NCBI GenBank assembly: GCA_963920525.1 | Contig: OY986438.1 | Span: 99,683,349 to 99,747,348, forward strand | Reading direction: 5' to 3' | From: Dichetophora obliterata | Taxonomy: Eukaryota; Arthropoda; Insecta; Diptera; Sciomyzidae | DNA: 64,000 nucleotides | Shown: positions 52,895-63,844 of the stretch, one piece after another | How the letters are laid out: every line of letters starts with the position of its first letter | How positions within the stretch are numbered: the stretch's first letter is position 1 | Translations under genes and position numbers: made by a program | Notes under the pieces: generated by a model | The model's database searches: none | What the model was told of the DNA's origin: nothing | The model's input: only the letters and a program-made list of their open reading frames with translations

Positions 52895-55310
52895 TTATTT
52901 CATGATCGTCTCTTTTTTGAAATCAGGAAATATTTTTCTGTATTCAGAGAAAATTTGCAACACAAATATTTTTTGTTCTTCGTTTCGCGTCAAAATATCG
53001 TTGTATTCCGAAAACAAATGAACTCCTCTTTCTGCAACGTCATTTACTACCTTTAAATTTTTTATAATATTTAAGCCTCGTTGATAATTTTTATTCTGAT
53101 CCCAAAGAGCTGGATCTATCTTCAAAAACTGGTCATCAATCTCGAATCTGAGAAACAAATTTCTTGATTGAGGGGTAATAAAATAATCCATCTGTTTTTC
53201 ACATAAACTGCTAATATCGTCCCCACTTATTTGTATACGTTTTGGATAGCAACTATCAATATCTTCTAAAGGACTCAATTTTAATACCATTTTTCTCTTA
53301 ACTTCGAGCGGCAATGATTCGTCGAAGAACGAAATTGCAGCACATTCTGGATTCAAATACCATAAGTGATTGCAGAACTTCTGGAGGGTAACTGTTGAAA
53401 CCTCTTCGTCAATCAAACGATAATCATGCAGCTTTTTTAGAAAGCTGAGATCGAGATTTGGTGCTTTTGTAGTGACTGTGCAAGTGAACCAAGCCTTGAC
53501 ATAGAGCATTACGATGAAGAGTGATGTACTACGAATTGCCTCGATTTCATCACTAGTCATTTCAAACTCAGATCGAAAAATAAAAATTTTTAAGCAATAT
53601 ATTGCTTTTGCCATCCATCGGGCATGATGAAAAGCTCCGGGTTGGTGAAAATAAATATTATTTGGTTGAACTGAACCAAGAAAAATGAGAGTGAGATTAA
53701 GAAACTCTTTATAATCGGCTCTGGGTTGGAGATATTCTAATGAATCTTGTACAAATGATCTTAATTCTTCGATTCTCTCCAATGAAAGATGACGTAGAAC
53801 TATTTCATCTTCTAATCCAGTTTGAGACTTCGATTTATCAATATTTTTCCAAGAATTTCGGAACTTCAGGAAAAGTGGAACATTAGGTCCAGTCGTTGCA
53901 GGCATCTTCCTTTCAAATACACATCGAAGAACTAATTAAAAAATATGATGCCTGCAGGGCAAGAAGAGAATATTTGTTCCCAGCAGTCGCTCTAAAAGAA
54001 CGGCAGCACCATTTTTTATGCCTAAATTTGATGCAGTCGTATCGCAGCAAAGAGCTTTGACAGAATCTTGAAGACCCCAACTGTAAAGTACTTCATAAAC
54101 TGCATTCGCTTGACTAACTCCTTTGCCATTTTCTGCCACGGGTACCCCAAAAAGTTTCTCAGTCCTACCATTTGAAACGATGACCGGTAATCTATCAAGC
54201 ATTTCCATTTTGAGCGAATCGTAAAAAAGTTTTCCATCCCAATGGAGAACAAGGGCCTTTAGTTCAGTTTCCTTAAAAACTTTTTTGATTTGCGTTGCCT
54301 GTTCTTCGCGTATTTTCTGTCGTTGAATTTTAATGGATGACCTATTAAGAACAAGCGAATCCAGATCAACATCCAGTGCTTCTGCTATAGCACCAACAAG
54401 GTGAACAGCATCTCTGTCACTCACTTTACACTTATCAAGAGCTGCAATAACTTTAGGGTTACGGAAAATGTTAATGATTCCTCGAGTTTTTTTTGGAGCC
54501 GATGGTCCTGCTTCACTATCGTTTTCTGAAGTAACTTCTGAGAAACTTCTGATGCTTCTCTGACTGAATGGTGGAAAAGACGAGTCCTCACTAGATGATA
54601 GTTCTATTAAATCATCTGGAACGGACATAAGAATTTTTATATCAATGAAATTTTCATTCATAACACAGTCTCAACTTAGAAAAAAAAATTTATTTTAAAA
54701 TTTAATTTACTTAGTTTAGATTTAGTTTTGTTTCATAACATAGAAAATTATCTTACCTAATGTTTGATCGATTTCCTTATTGCTCTTTTTTATCCTTCGA
54801 TCAATTAGCTCTTTTTTTTTTGTTCTCTACACGATCGATTTGTTCATAATATCTCTCGATCTGAATAATAGAACCCACGGTACCATCTCTTCGCTGACTC
54901 ATGAGAAAATCTTTGCTTCTTTTATCAATTGTTGTAGACTCTATAGCAGAATTGTCAGCAATATCAAATAAATTTTCAAGGTCAGCAGAAAACGTTTGTT
55001 CTTTCTCCAGATTATATGGTTTTCCTGCATTTTTATGTATGTTCGACCACTGTGAATGAAGGTCTAACAATTTGTCAATGCACCTTGCTTCATATTTAAC
55101 AGGCAAACGAACTCTTTCCCAAAACACTTTCACTTGTTCTATGACAGACTTACAATTCACTCTTAATTTTTTCCGAGGATTTATAATCTTAATGTTATAA
55201 AACAACACTTGTAAAACTTGCCCGTTTGAAGGAAGTTGATCCCCATCAATCGAAGATTTAATATCGCCTATTAAAAATATGTTTTTAATCGTTTCTGAGC
55301 TTGATGCCAT
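52895..55310 (-). pseudogene. Transposase-like gene of the long-TIR element, two exons, two lesions
   Basis: Exon 1 (55310-54757): MASSSETIKN...LPSNGQVLQVLFYN, VIEQVKVFWERVRLPVK, CIDKLLDLHSQWSNIHKNAG, LENLFDIADNSAIE, FLMSQRRDGTVGS. Intron 54756-54616 (GTAAGA...TTCCAG, 141 nt) gives a clean in-frame join to DDLIELSSSEDSS. Exon 2 (54615-52895): IRNIF-type linker, VLHWDGKLFYD, EKLFGVPVAENGKG, VKALCCDTTASNLG, FLPCRHHIF, then PATTGPNVPLFLKFRNSWKNID to KKETIMK. Aligned D (WDGK), D (CDTTASN) and C..H (CRHH) positions recall the RNase H fold of hAT/P/MULE/Kolobok transposases. Total about 757 codons. Lesions: a ten-T run (54812-54821) with one base more than the frame allows, and a TAA at 53936-53938 just after CRHHIF. 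From memory, similar proteins are multicopy and unnamed in many invertebrates. Function as transposase is inferred. Confidence 0.7.
54616..54756 (-). other. Predicted intron of the long-TIR element's gene
   Basis: Donor TTAG|GTAAGA and acceptor GTTCCAG|ATG join the two exons in frame. The next upstream acceptor-like site (TTTTTTTTTCTAAG, about 54680) would lead into a stop, so I prefer the 54616 acceptor. 141 nt, AT-rich, as usual for fly introns. Confidence 0.6.
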
Positions 55311-56005
55311 GATGTTATTTTACATAAATAGAAAGATTTAAAAACTCGTATGAATTAAAACAAAAAGCTTATTTTTATTAAGAAAAAAACGACTTGCCAA
55401 CAGAGTGACGGTTGGACTTAAAATAAATGTTTTCCATGTTGACGTCACAGTCCCGTTATATTTTTTTATCAGCTTCACTTTCTAAGTCGGCTACGTCGTA
55501 TTCGTATATTTGTTCCTCTGCCTGACCATCTGCTTATTGAATATGTTGAGCCCTGAGTCACCCTGTTCGTCCGTTTTTCTGTAGTATGTTGAAATAACGA
55601 TTACGGTCAAACGGATAAAGCTAGGTGCATGAAATTTGGTACAGATAACTTAAATATAATTAAGCTGTTTGGGACGAAAAATGAGTCTAAGTGATTATTG
55701 TTAACGCCTACCTCCCATACAATGTTTAAAAATGCTTATATGGGAGATAGGAGAAATCATTATTCGATTGTGCCCATTTTTTCCCCCAGTCAGACTATGA
55801 CTCTAAATATTGTCTGTACCAAATTTTATCTATCTAGCTGTATCCGTTTGGCCGTAATCGTAATTTGAACAGAAAACAGAAAGATCAACGTACAGGGTGA
55901 CTAGAGAGTCAATTTAAAAATCTGAAAAAATTCGAAATTTTTTTTTTGACATTTGGAGCCGATCTAAAACAATCCATCATGATGTTGATTTTAAGGACCA
56001 TTCTA

Positions 56006-57474
56006 ATATAAATATATTAAATATGAAAATATGAGAAATTTCTTTATTTAAAAGTAATCATATTTTAAGTAAATTTTAATCATGCAACTTGCATCACGGC
56101 GATTAACTTTAAGTAACTATATTAACTGTATCAGCAACTATGTATATCAACAAATTAGAAAACGCTTTCGCTCATTGTAGCAGAAATTTATAAACTCAAT
56201 TTTATTCTTTTTTAATTCTAAAAGTTATTATATATAAGAAACGAATTTATATACTGTCAAATGCACGAATAATATATATTCTTTAAGTTGATTTTTATTT
56301 ATTTGACTGTCGGGAAGTTATTTTTATAACAATAACAACAATTTAAACAAAATGAACTATTAACAAAGTCAGCATGAGCGTAAACAAAAAAATAAAAAAT
56401 CTCCACTTTTTAATGCATGTCAAGAACAAATTACTCGTGCTCTGTGCTTATGCTGCCACTAATGCTATTGTTGCGTTAAAATCTTTTTGGTCAGATCACC
56501 ATTGCTTTTATATACATATTTATTATACAAAAGTGTACATATATTTATTAATTTTGTATAGCTTATGTTTGTAAATAAAAAAAAAAGTTTTAGAGAAAAT
56601 AATAATAAAATTCAAATACAATAATATCACTCACTCGAAGAAGAAGGCCTTCATCGGTGCATACACTGAGATCCTGAGCTATAAAGTTTTTAGTTTTTAA
56701 AATTTATGGTTGATAACCTACATGTTAAATTAAGCTATGTTAAATGTTGAATTAAAAATTGTGTGAAAATTCAGATTAATTCATTGAAAGCCGATTTATA
56801 TAAAATCTAAACCTGATCAAAATAACTATTTGCAGAGTTTTACTTTTCTTTGTTGATCTTTTTTTATGCATTTAAGACTTGATCTTATATTGAATAAAAA
56901 ATATTTTAACGCAATTCTCTTTATATTTTTTATAGTTTTTGTAGCGCTCTAGAATTTTAAACACTTTCTTCTAAATTTCAGATGACTCGCAGGGTACCGT
57001 TTTCTTTGTCACGCGTTTTGATTTGTACGACAACCAAAATAAGTGCAGCCTGAGTGGCTCTGTTTTTTCGTGTGTTTATTATTATAAAGTGCATTTTGCT
57101 CAGATTAGTTTAAGTCAAAGACTCTCACCGCGTCTTGATGATATTACTGAGAGATAATATCAGAAGCAGCAGTTGTAAGCAGTGCGCTATAAGAATTCTG
57201 TTTAACTATTAGATTCCAATTGAGCGCTACCCATTTTTCTGAATGTTAAAAAATTGTATTTTCTGAATTAGAAAAATCTAAATTAGAATTCTACTTCTGC
57301 TATTTTATTTTCCCAATTTACCTTATTTTCTTGTGCTTTGGGAGGAATTTAACTTAATCTTGCTGCCTGTAAATAATGGTTTTCTTGAAAGATTATTTTA
57401 TTAAGAAGAAAGTAATTGAAGTATACCATATTTATATGTATTTTTGGTAAAATATGTTGCACTGTTTGTTTTCG
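56006..57474. other. No recognisable gene
   Basis: AT-rich, with short frames only (the largest is about 66 codons near 56374 with no domain). A CTCACCGCGTCTTGATGATA stretch near 57124 is the least AT-biased part. Nothing assignable. Confidence 0.4.
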
Positions 57475-58658
57475 GGAATATTTTACCTTTAGCTAAAATT
57501 GACTTTTTTAATTTTTTTTTTCAAAATGTGTATTTGAAGCTAAAAAAGCGAAGAGTGAAAAAAATTAGAGGTCGCTCTCAAGACGTTTAAAAGTTATAGG
57601 GGTCCAAAGTTAGGAAAAATGGCCTTAAAAACATGCTGTAATTTTTTCAATTTTCCTAGAAAAGTAAGCATTATGGGTATTAAAAGAAAGGTAATACAAG
57701 CACCTATTCAACGAGGTATCAAACATTAAAATCCATTCATAACTTTTTAAGATATAACTTCTTTTATACTTAAATATTTTCGTTTTTTAGTGTAAAAAAC
57801 AATATTCCGTACAAGGGCAAAACACTATTAAGCTGGAAGTCCAAATTATATAAAAACTAGGAATAATTGCAATTTAAGTAATTAAGGTATAACTAGTTAC
57901 ATATACGATGTAACATATATGATGTAGGAATATTTACGGAGTTAAATATTTACATGAATGATTGAGGAAGAAAGGGCCACACTCGAGAAATTTTTAAAAC
58001 ATTTACAGAGTAATTTGTTGAAAGCCATAAAATATTATTTTTTTAAGAATTTTGTGAAATATTTAGGAACTGTTAAATAAACGGTGAATAAATAAAGCGC
58101 CGCAGGCGAAAAATTGTTATTAATAATCGCGGCGATTTTTTTAAATATTAAATTAAAATTAAATTAAATATTTACATAGTAAATTACACAGTAACATTAA
58201 CGATAGTTAAAGAAAGCGCCGCAGGTCTTGTCTTTTAAATTATTCTTAATTTGTTGCATTCAAATTCATGGAATTAATGTTTATCGTTCTTACATTAAAA
58301 TTCATGGAATTAATTTTTGTCGTTTATATATGAATCTGAAATGCATCTAAAATTTTGATGCAAAATAGTTGGGACATAAAAAGAGTTATATCTTTGAAAG
58401 TAATTAATGGAATTTTATGGTAAATAGCTTATTGAATAGGTAATAGAAAAGCCTTTCTTTTAATATCCATTTTGCTTAGTGTTGTTTATATAAAAAAAGT
58501 TTTTTAGCCCATTTTTCGACTTTGGACCCCTATAACTTCTAAACCAGATTAGAACGACCATTAATTTTTTTCAAATTTGGAATAAGAAGGCCTTAATACA
58601 TATGTTTCACGAAAAAAAAGTGAAAAAAATTTAATTTTAGCTAAAGGTAAAATATTCC
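57475..58658. mobile_element. 1.18 kb foldback element with about 300 bp diverged arms
   Basis: GGAATATTTTACCTTTAGCT at 57475 and AGCTAAAGGTAAAATATTCC ending at 58658 are perfect complements. Similarity continues inward through AAGTTATAGGGGTCCAAAGT, TATTAAAAGAAAGG, ACCTATTCAA and AAGATATAACT to about 57787 and 58350. The loop includes GCGCCGCAGG words at about 58098 and 58218. No ORF and no clear target duplication. Arms are visibly more diverged than in the 50.2 kb palindrome, so it is older. Confidence 0.75.
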
Positions 58659-59115
58659 GTATTTTGTATTTAGTAAAAATTCACGGATTCATATCTAAAA
58701 AGATGTAGCACAAGTTTTCCTTAAAGTCGGATTTTTTGTTAACACAAAAAATATTGCGTTAAGTATAAAATTTGTTTTTAAATTTTATAAAAATTCATTT
58801 AAAATTATATGATGATCTTTCAACGCTTACCAAATTTTCTTTTAAATTCTTGTAAGCTGATTATTGCTGCGATTTTCATATCTTGCTTAGCCGCTGATTC
58901 AGAGAAAAAGGAAGTGTTAAAATTTTTACCGTAGTAGCAGATTTGCGTGAGTATGCTTTAAAACACTAAGGACTTTTGCTTGATTTGGCATTTGTATAGT
59001 TGTTAACAGCTATTCACGATTTGCAACGTTACGAATTTTGGTTGTTAGACCGATCGTGAAAACGTAAGTTTGCGCACACCTTCATACACCAAAATAATAG
59101 CGCACTTGTTCATTA
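58659..59115. other. No recognisable gene
   Basis: AT-rich and then slightly more balanced sequence (TTCACGATTTGCAACGTTACG near 59012). No domain, repeat or RNA gene recognised. Confidence 0.4.
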
Positions 59116-59119
59116 CAGG

Positions 59120-59740
59120 GACTTCACACTTTAGAAGAAAGTGACGAGTGAGGAGGGTGCAGTGTTCGCATACTTTCAACATCTTGACTTCTTGATGCAG
59201 GAGATCAATGGAAGCTTTAACGTGACAACCTCTGGCGACGCTTTCACGTGTGCTGACAGCGTGTCTCTAGCTGTCTCTCAGTCACTGTGCTGGTCCAAAT
59301 TGGAACTGCGTAGTGTATTCGAAGGCGACGAGTAACCTTAAATGTGGCAGTTATTGTTTCTTGCCTTTGCTCCATGAACTGCCAGACAGCGCCTTTAGGA
59401 CCTTGTTCCTTCCATTTAACTTCTTGACCAAATATTCGGAGTGTTTTGAGAACATGAATAGGTTGTCGAAAGCAACTCTAAGTGTTCTTAGGTTTTTTCT
59501 GTGGGGTTCTAGCCACCGATGTGGATTTTGAGTTCCCTATTTAGCGCCGACGTTCATGTTGTGAATAGTGTGGTAGAGAATTTTGGGTTCGAGAGCTTTA
59601 GATTTGGACTTGTCGAGAAGCTTGTCAGATGAGTCAGGTATCAGGTATCTCTGCCTGTGGTGATCAGTTGCATATGTCTGGGGACAGACGCAGGATAGCA
59701 TGTCTTGCCCAAGAATTGTCATCCCCCGGAAACGGAAAGT
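59120..59740 (-). pseudogene. Non-LTR retrotransposon scrap: RT thumb region
   Basis: The minus strand reads, across frames, LEPHRKNLRTLRVAFDNLFMFSKH...LVKKLNGRNKVLKALSGSSW, which is the RT thumb block ('LGVTFDN.FTFS.H......K...RN.VLK.LAG..WG'). The upstream 61-codon frame (59722-59537) may belong to it but shows no clear motif. The downstream part toward 59140 (FEYTTQFQFGPAQ) is degraded. The sequence is more GC-balanced than its surroundings. It belongs to a LINE family distinct from LINEs A-E. Confidence 0.5.
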
Positions 59741-60090
59741 TAATTTTGTTGTTGTTGTTCTTTATATATAACAATTGATCACAACACATTTGTCTAACAA
59801 TAAAAGTAGAAAAATGGTCTCTTACCCATTACAAAAGATATAAGTAAAAATATAGTGCGGTCATAATTTTGAGACGAGGTTTACTTTATACGTATTTACA
59901 AACATTACAAAAAATATAGCCTTCTCCTGTGCTGAAATTCTGTCAACGCTTCTTTTTTTAGCCCGAGTTTGTTAATAGATATAAAAACTGTCCTGAAGTG
60001 TTTTTTTTTTGTGTCCATCCCATAAAATCTCTCCCTTCTTTTAATTTAACAAACGTACTTTAAACATAATTTTGTTCCTAAGGAATTTTA

Positions 60091-61055
60091 CAGAGTGACA
60101 AAAAATATTTGTATACAACATTAATGAAAGTAGGAGAAGAATGAAAGTAGGAAAAGAAAATAAAAAACTCAAAATTTAATGCATAACTAATAACATATTT
60201 AGCTGGTTTCGAAGTGACCTCCTCCAGCACGAATACACAGTTTCAAACGCTTTTCAAAATTTTGGGCGATAGGCTGCAGCTTTTCCAACGTTACTCGATC
60301 CCACTCTCAAAACAACGCTTACTTTAAGGACTTCATATTTTGGTGTCGCTTAGCGCAAGTCCTTGCCTCTTAAATTGCCCATATGCTATAGTTCAAAGGA
60401 TTGAGGTCCGATGAATATGGTGGCCATTCTGGAGACGTGATAAAATTCGGAAAATGAACTCTACAAAAAAAAAACAGAATTTTTTCACATCCGATATCTG
60501 CGGCCCGACGCAAAAGCAGGCGGCGTCTTTGTAGCCGATCTTCATTGTTCTTGGCCGTTAATAACTGTCCTCTTTGGTGTTTGTAGGCATAAAGTCCAAG
60601 ATCTTTTTTTGCCATAAGTCGCAATGATTCTCGGTTAATACCCGTCTCACGAGCTATTTTTCTCATGGCAACTGCTGGATTTATTTTAAGCCGTTTTTTG
60701 ATGATTTTTCGGTTATTAGAAGTGTTAACAGTTCGTTTGCTTCCTCTTCCTGTTCTATCACCTTCATGACCAAGTTCCTTAAACCGTTTAATTGCAAGAG
60801 CAACCAACGAACGGGCTATGCTAATACTTCGAGAGATTTCGCAATATCGTTTGCCTTACTTGTGCAATGTTATAATGTTTGCGCGATGAGTAGACATAGA
60901 GAATTAAACCATTAAAGTAAAGCTAGAGCGTTGATAATAAATGTAACGGTTTCTAAAAATATACGATAGCAAAAACAAAGAAAAACCGGCTAAATATATA
61001 ATGATACTTTTTTAACAGGGCGAAGAAGTTTGTATACACTTTTTTTGTCACCCTG
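60091..61055 (-). mobile_element. Tc1/mariner element, internally deleted
   Basis: CAGAGTGACAAAAAATATTTG at the left, and its inverse CACTTTTTTTGTCACCCTG at the right, flanked by TA (60089-60090, 61056-61057). The common end CAG.GTGACAAAAA..TTTGTATACA is a familiar Tc1/mariner terminus. The transposase on the minus strand lacks its catalytic core. Length of about 965 bp against the usual 1.2-1.6 kb agrees with an internal deletion. Confidence 0.85.
60370..60807 (-). pseudogene. Tc1/mariner transposase, core deleted
   Basis: 145 codons. The N-terminal DNA-binding region is kept: VALAIKRFKELGHEGDRTGRGSKR (linker between the two helix-turn-helix motifs), then NPAVAMRKIARETGINRESLRLMAKKDLGL, then the AENK-like NNEDRLQRRRLLLRRA. 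After CEKILF the sequence jumps to SPEWPPYSSDLNPLNYSIWAI, the block around the last catalytic acidic residue. The intervening part with the first two aspartates has been lost. The true start lies upstream: the minus strand between 60808 and 60900 carries the first HTH in a broken frame (KRYCEISRSISIARS). Inactive. Confidence 0.85.
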
Positions 61056-61057
61056 TA

Positions 61058-63391
61058 TATTAGCGACCTCTTATCAATCTACCAATATCTGAATTGTAGA
61101 TATTTTCATCATTTTTATTTATATTTCTTTTTTAGATATTTTCGTCTAGTTTCAGGTGATAGTTTAGGACATTCGTTTGGGTGCAGGTGTCATATATGTG
61201 TGTGGTTTGGTTTAACTACCACAAAAGTCATCAAAATTTCATTTACAGTGCCATTTTACTAAACGTCCATTGTTTTCCACCTCCGCTCTTGTCTAGCAAA
61301 ATTGTTTGTATGTGAGATTTTTTAAACCATGAATGAAAGAAAAATAAAACAGCATCACAGCACAGATCATGATGATTGAAGACGGCAACTCATTTGGTGT
61401 CCATGGTCGTATCGCCAGCTTAGCCAGCAACACACAACAACAAATGAGTAATCAACCAAATAGCAAGCTCATCAATAATAATGTATTTCGATTTCAATGC
61501 CTTTTTTCGTTGCAAACAATGCGCCAGAGTATTCTGTAGAGGGAGATAGGAAATGAGAATAGAGCGAAACGACACAACAGTGGAACATTGCTCTGTGGTT
61601 GAACTGATAGAGTGACCCCAGTTGGGACTTCCACAATGATAATCATTTTATATGTATTTGGAACCTAATCGTTTTGGTTCAAGTTTAATGAACAGTTTTT
61701 TAAATACCGTTAAAAAAGAGAAGGGATGGTGTGAAAGAGCATTCGTTTTTAAGCTTTCATTTATTGCAAACAATAAAGCTGTAAAAATCAATTAAGCGCG
61801 CAATTATTATCGGCAATTAATCTGTGTCGTTGTCAGGGGAAACATCGAATTGATTTTCTGGGGCTTTGGTTGTGGCACTGCTGTGTTGGTCAGAAATCTT
61901 TTAGAGCCCGAACAAAACCAAAGCGGATGCCGGTTGTCGGATTCGCAACCAAATACATGAAAATATATGCAGCCATTAAAAACGAAACCGCCGAAGAAAT
62001 GCGCTACGAGAAAACGCCAGAATAGAATCTATTCTAATTTTTCTCTGAGGGCTGACAGATCTCTCTCTGAGTGACTTAAATGATGCCATATTTTTGCTAA
62101 AGATTGGGTACGTTCAGTGTTATTTTCTTAGTTTTTACTATGATCTGACATTCTGTTTTTGTGTCTGTGTTGCATTCATGTGAACTCAAAGTAAAATATA
62201 AAATAATTTGTATCATTCCCAATATGAAATACAACCGTGATCCGACAACCGCCACCGCTCTAATTCTGGACGGGCTCTCAGCGTTTCAGCGTGAGATGTT
62301 GCATGTATAACAGTCCAACCTAAATTGTTGCATCAGCGTCATTTATGTGTCAAAATTGGTTCATGCACAAACATTTTGTATGAAGCCTACCGAAATACGC
62401 AACGAAAAATCTATTCGAATTTTCAATTTTGACAATGCATTTTGTAGTGAAGTTGGCAGCGACAAGGAAAACGAAAAAAAAAATAAGAACAAAAGCAATG
62501 ATTGTTGAAGTTCACGTAGCGTTTAGTTTCAGTAGCGCTCATAAAAAATTTGCGTGGTGCTTGGAACTCAACGCAAGGCGCAACAATTTAGGTCGAATTG
62601 TAAGTTTTTCAATCAGAAAAAATTTGCTGCAAAATGCATGAGGTTCACTCCATTTTTTTTTTAATAAAAACGAAACGGATAGCTCTTTTTGTATGATTTT
62701 TTATTTTTCTTTAAAAAACCAAACAAGTAATAACTTTGAATAAAATAAACTTCTTAATTCAGCCGTCTGAATGCTATGCCTCATGAAATTTTCAATTTTA
62801 AAAATCACGTGCACTGAAAAATTTTTTATGGGAGGTGGGCGTGGCATAAAATAAATATTTTATTCTACACATATATTTAAGAATTTTGAGAAAGTGCTTT
62901 TTATGTAGGCTCAATAACAAAAAATATAGCTTTTTTAATTTTTGTCTTATTGTGTGGTGCAGAAACTTATAATGAGAGTGGAAGATAGTTATTTTACGCT
63001 TGTCACGAAAAGAACCTGTCGTTATGACACGTTTGGTGTTTTTAAAGCGCACCAACGCTCAAGATAATATGACCTTAAGAGCCGCGCTTATTGACAATAT
63101 AAAAAAAATTTAGCTAGAGAGCTAAGTTTATTCAGTTAAGATTTGATTTTTATTTTCGATGGTAAAGGTTTATACACAAAAACACCCAGAATTTTTTTAA
63201 ACTGATTTACAATTATCTAAACATTATTTCTAAATCTCCTTCCATCAAACAAATCTAAATTTATGATTGGTTATTCATTATGATCATTGGTTTAAGTTTG
63301 TGTTGGCATTTTTGTCCTGCTCTAATAACATTCAAAAATACCTAAAGCTTGCATAAACAAAACGATACACTAATTAGTTCTCACACGCTTG
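61058..63391. other. No recognisable gene
   Basis: Moderately AT-rich, with fewer repeats than the rest of the window. Short frames (for example 62429-62641) have no domain that I recognise. No inverted repeats or transposon termini were noticed. This is one of the better candidates for host single-copy non-coding DNA. Confidence 0.35.
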
Positions 63392-63844
63392 AGCTGGAAG
63401 TTCATTCGATGCAGTTGCCTTTTTATGGTAGAGTTCAATGATTGCGTTCGACGTTCAGAGAAAGCAGGGTTACAAAATTATTCAATATTTTATATGTTGT
63501 TAAAATGGAATTTTATATACATTTACGGTGAAATATATCAAATATTTTGATTTATAATAACAAAAAATTTTTAAAATTAGCATACAAAAGTGTTTTTAGC
63601 CAAATACCAAATAAAAACTCATCAAAATCTTTAAAAATTAAAATTTTATTTTGAAGCGGCATCCCTGAAAGTTAAAAGTAACTTTTCTTTCTTCTCGATG
63701 TTCGCTATTTGTAACGAAGTGTAAAAAAACGCAATTTACGCAAGAAAAGTTCAAATTTTTTCAACTTCTCTTGCGTAAATTGCGTTTTCTCAGCGTAACG
63801 TTTACAAGCATTGAAGTCGCTCAATGAGCAATGAACTTCCAGCT
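63392..63844. mobile_element. Possible MITE with nested hairpin
   Basis: AGCTGGAAGTTCATT at 63392 and AATGAACTTCCAGCT ending at 63844 are perfect complements (15 bases). Nearer the right end, 63726-63751 and 63762-63787 form a strong hairpin (AAACGCAATTTACGCAAGA and complement), with weaker pairing further out (GTAACG on both sides). No target duplication is evident. Confidence 0.45.

Larger units (their letters stand above)
52157..56003 (-). mobile_element. 3.85 kb long-TIR DNA transposon with a single transposase-like gene
   Basis: Terminal GAGTGGTCC (52157) and GGACCATTC (56003) lie inside TA (52155-52156, 56004-56005). The inverted repeats run about 520 bp at each end: the block with ACGGCCAAACGGATACAGCT, TATGGGAGGTAGGCG, AACGGACGAACAGGGTGACT and CAGATGGTCAGGCAGAGGAA recurs inverted at about 55500-55950. 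Arm identity is high. The interior holds a two-exon gene on the minus strand. TA duplication fits several superfamilies, and the encoded protein does not look like Tc1/mariner. The arms include a diverged internal direct/inverted motif pair (CCGTTTGGCCGTAATCGTAA and CCGTTTGACCGTAATCGTTA) that may be repeated transposase-binding sites. Confidence 0.85.
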
